Shown here: positions 3,119 to 5,260 of the stretch, piece after piece
Numbering within the stretch: the stretch's first letter is position 1
How the letters are laid out: the number at the start of each line of letters is the position of its first letter
NCBI GenBank assembly: GCA_902774655.1
Contig: CACYJD010000052.1
Span: 1-5,260 of the forward strand
Origin: an uncultured Erysipelotrichaceae bacterium
Lineage (GTDB): Bacteria; Bacillota_I; Bacilli_A; RFN20; CAG-826
DNA: 5,260 nucleotides
Direction: 5' to 3'
Notes under the pieces: generated by a model
Seen by the model: only the letters and a program-made list of their open reading frames with translations
What the model was told of the DNA's origin: nothing
The model's database searches: none
Made by a program: the position numbers and the translations under genes

Positions 3119-5260
3119 ATGAAACAAGGAATATTTAAAAAGATTTCTACTTTCTTACTAGGCTCTATATTAGCTCTTGGAGTAGGGGTAGCCGTCAGTG
3201 CACCTCACAAAGATGCGATGAGAGCCGACGCTGGTACAGCTTCATATGTTATTAATTTTAAAGATAATGGTTCTACTGGTGACAGCACTAGTAAAATTAC
3301 CAGTGATTATATTAATAATATAATTGCTTCTGGCAAAGACTATGTCTCTAGTATTACTACTGTTAGCAATGTTTATAATGCGAAATCTGGATATGGTATA
3401 AAAGCCGGTGGGAGTTCTGCATTAGGAAAAATTGTTTTAAGTTGGAACACTACGGATTATCCTGTTAAACCAACTTCAATTGTTGCAAAAATTGCTATCT
3501 ATGATAACAATAAGGATCTTGCAAATGGCGTTCTTTGGGGATATAACAGCAGTACAACAAATGCTGCTAAATCCGGCGGTGCTACATTGACTGATTATAC
3601 AGTTCAACTTGATGGGTCAACATCATTAACATCTTTGACCGTCCAAGGTTATACAACTAACAACTCAAGATTTTATTGCAAATCTATTACGGTCAATTAT
3701 GAGGAATCTTCAAGCGCAAAGGTTACTAGTGTGAATTTAGCTGCTGATAACGATGATAAAGAATTGGATTTGGCAATCGAAGATGATTCAACTGTAATTA
3801 GAGCATCTGTGATATGTGAAGAAGAAGAAATCGAAAACCCAACTGTTACTTTTGCAGCGGAGCCAGATGATGTTGTTGCTATGACTGGTACTGGACTATC
3901 TCGCACTCTTACAGCATTAAAAGTGGGTACTACTGTTATTACTGCTAGTTATGCTGGCGAGACGGGGGTTTATCAAGCATCCAGTGAAACAATCGAAATT
4001 GTAGTAGTAAATTCAAATATTCGTGTTGTAACATTCGTAGCTGGTACAGATAAAAGTGATACTTTAACTTTAACCAAGGATGGTATTTCTATAAATTTAT
4101 CTAATGGTTCATTAAACCGAACCGATAATTATCGTCCATATGCAGATTCAACGATGACTATAGAATCATCAGTTGGCAATATTTCACAAATTCTAATTGC
4201 TTGTAGTTCAGAGGGGTATAACACTTTATCTGCTGACGATTATATTAAAGATGGTGCCAATGGTACATGGAGTGGCTCTTCTAGTTCTGTAACATTTTCT
4301 TGTGTTACACAAGCTAGAATTAATGAATTGAGTGTTTATTACGAACTTGGTGAAACTTACACAATCACTTATTTGAAAAATGATGGTTCTGAAGATTCAA
4401 CATCAAACACAGGTGCTGCCCCTGAAGTATTAAATTGTACATTTGATAGAGAAGGTTATAGTTTTGCTAGATGGAATACTCAAGCCGATGGAGAAGGCAC
4501 TGATTACTCAGTAGGTGCGACCGTTAGTGAGGATTTAACCTTATATGCTATTTGGCAAGAATATATCGCACCAATTGGTGGTAATGTTCTTATGAGTGAA
4601 GGTGAAAACTGTACAGCCTCAACTCTTACTGTTGGAACCGAAGAAAAAGATGCAATTAAATGTGGTTCGGGAAGTAAAAAAGGATCAATGCATCTTACAT
4701 TTGCTAAAGCGGGTATTACAAAGATCAAAGTTTATATTGCCGCTTGGAATGGTAGTAGCGAGACATTAGGCATTAATGTAACGAGCGAAAATGCTACTGT
4801 TAGCCCAAGTTCTTTAACACTTACAAAAGATGCAGGAATTCAAGGAGCAGGCACAGTTACTGCCTATACCCTCCAAGGTAACGAAACCACTTATAAATTT
4901 GAGTTAACCATTGCTGGCGGTTCAACATTAGATACTGACATTTTAATCAGCGCAAAAAATGCAAGTAATAATAGATTTATTGTTTGGGGAGCAACTGATT
5001 TATTTGCTGAATATTTTATTGGTGAATTCAATGATAATATTACCTGTGATTCTACAGGTGAAGATGCACCAGAATTCGCAACTGATTACAATTGGACTTA
5101 CTTTGAAAGTATGTTTAATGGTTTGGATGCAGAGGAGCAAGGAAGAATCAGAAGTGTAACTTATACCAAGAGTGGCTCAGGTGCAAGCACTGTTGTTAAC
5201 GCAACCGGAACAACAACTCAAGCATTTGCTAATGCTATTTCAAGATATGACTTTATTGTT
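3119..5260 (+). CDS. Large secreted modular surface protein with Ig-like and Listeria-Bacteroides repeat domains (partial, 3' end missing)
   Basis: The frame is open from ATG 3119 to the window end (714 codons, no stop). A signal peptide is clear: KKIS, a hydrophobic core at residues 11-29, and a likely cleavage after ADA at 36-38. Residues 84-195 form a beta-rich module (GIKAGGSS, GKIVLSW, then KSITVNYEE). Residues 200-297 resemble a bacterial Ig-like (Big_2) domain ending TALKVGTTVITASYAG and a VVV strand. Residues 300-409 form a second module like the first, ending INELSVYYE. Residues 413-479 are a Listeria-Bacteroides (Flg_new) repeat: TITYLKNDG, FDREGYSFARWNT, LTLYAIW. Residues 485-600 look like a third copy of the module (KCGSGSKKGSMHLTF, then ITKIKVYIAAWN). 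From about 606 to 714 lies a segment (NWTYFESMFNGLDAEEQGRI...AISRYDFIV) that I do not assign to a named family. No catalytic motif is visible. A role in adhesion or glycan binding at the cell surface is inferred from the modules, and any anchor would be past the window end. Confidence 0.85.
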   Translation, partial: MKQGIFKKISTFLLGSILALGVGVAVSAPHKDAMRADAGTASYVINFKDNGSTGDSTSKITSDYINNIIASGKDYVSSITTVSNVYNAKSGYGIKAGGSSALGKIVLSWNTTDYPVKPTSIVAKIAIYDNNKDLANGVLWGYNSSTTNAAKSGGATLTDYTVQLDGSTSLTSLTVQGYTTNNSRFYCKSITVNYEESSSAKVTSVNLAADNDDKELDLAIEDDSTVIRASVICEEEEIENPTVTFAAEPDDVVAMTGTGLSRTLTALKVGTTVITASYAGETGVYQASSETIEIVVVNSNIRVVTFVAGTDKSDTLTLTKDGISINLSNGSLNRTDNYRPYADSTMTIESSVGNISQILIACSSEGYNTLSADDYIKDGANGTWSGSSSSVTFSCVTQARINELSVYYELGETYTITYLKNDGSEDSTSNTGAAPEVLNCTFDREGYSFARWNTQADGEGTDYSVGATVSEDLTLYAIWQEYIAPIGGNVLMSEGENCTASTLTVGTEEKDAIKCGSGSKKGSMHLTFAKAGITKIKVYIAAWNGSSETLGINVTSENATVSPSSLTLTKDAGIQGAGTVTAYTLQGNETTYKFELTIAGGSTLDTDILISAKNASNNRFIVWGATDLFAEYFIGEFNDNITCDSTGEDAPEFATDYNWTYFESMFNGLDAEEQGRIRSVTYTKSGSGASTVVNATGTTTQAFANAISRYDFIV

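Noticed and set aside
3697..4728. Two minus-strand open frames (3697-3906 and 4504-4728)
   Set aside because: Both are opposite the surface protein, whose plus-strand frame is open for 714 codons with clear domains. The minus-strand translations are Ser/Val-rich shadows.
4959..5159. Plus-strand 66-codon frame in another phase
   Set aside because: It overlaps the surface protein frame entirely, with no ribosome binding site. The surface protein reading is far better supported.
1..5260. Insertion sequence, phage, CRISPR or tRNA content
   Set aside because: No transposase or integrase frame, no regularly spaced direct repeats and no tRNA-like cloverleaf was seen.

Overview
The window is AT-rich, uses the standard genetic code as far as can be seen (TGG for Trp, TAA stops) and carries Gram-positive style signals (Shine-Dalgarno sites, intrinsic terminators, a c-di-GMP-I riboswitch). 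BspA-type leucine-rich repeats, Listeria-Bacteroides repeats and bacterial Ig-like domains on secreted proteins, next to a Firmicutes-like uridine kinase, suggest an uncultured low-GC Bacillota, perhaps an animal-gut member of Bacilli related to Erysipelotrichales or the Mollicutes-like lineages. This placement is an inference from style, not from a marker gene.

Layout, all on the + strand. (1) 1-202: the C-terminal end of a BspA-like LRR protein. (2) 350-1045: a complete uridine kinase (udk) with its own promoter and Shine-Dalgarno site. (3) 1113-1268: a promoter, a c-di-GMP-I (GEMM-I) riboswitch aptamer and an intrinsic terminator whose U-run touches the next start codon. (4) 1269-2762: a membrane-anchored diguanylate cyclase with an extracytoplasmic sensor region and a canonical GGDEF site, closed by a strong hairpin terminator. 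(5) 2763-3118: a non-coding stretch with several hairpins, a run of nine G and a 65-base imperfect hairpin. (6) 3119-5260: the first 714 codons of a large secreted modular protein that runs off the window.

The most interesting unit is region 3 plus 4. An enzyme that makes c-di-GMP lies behind a sensor for c-di-GMP. The conserved aptamer core (1155-1163) can pair with the 5' arm of the terminator (1238-1246) in 8 of 9 positions, so ligand binding is predicted to release the terminator and switch the gene off. The enzyme also lacks the RxxD inhibitory site, so RNA-level feedback may stand in for allosteric feedback. The second point of interest is the leader of the surface protein gene, where a G9 tract inside an imperfect hairpin and a long hairpin followed by five T could provide phase variation or attenuation.
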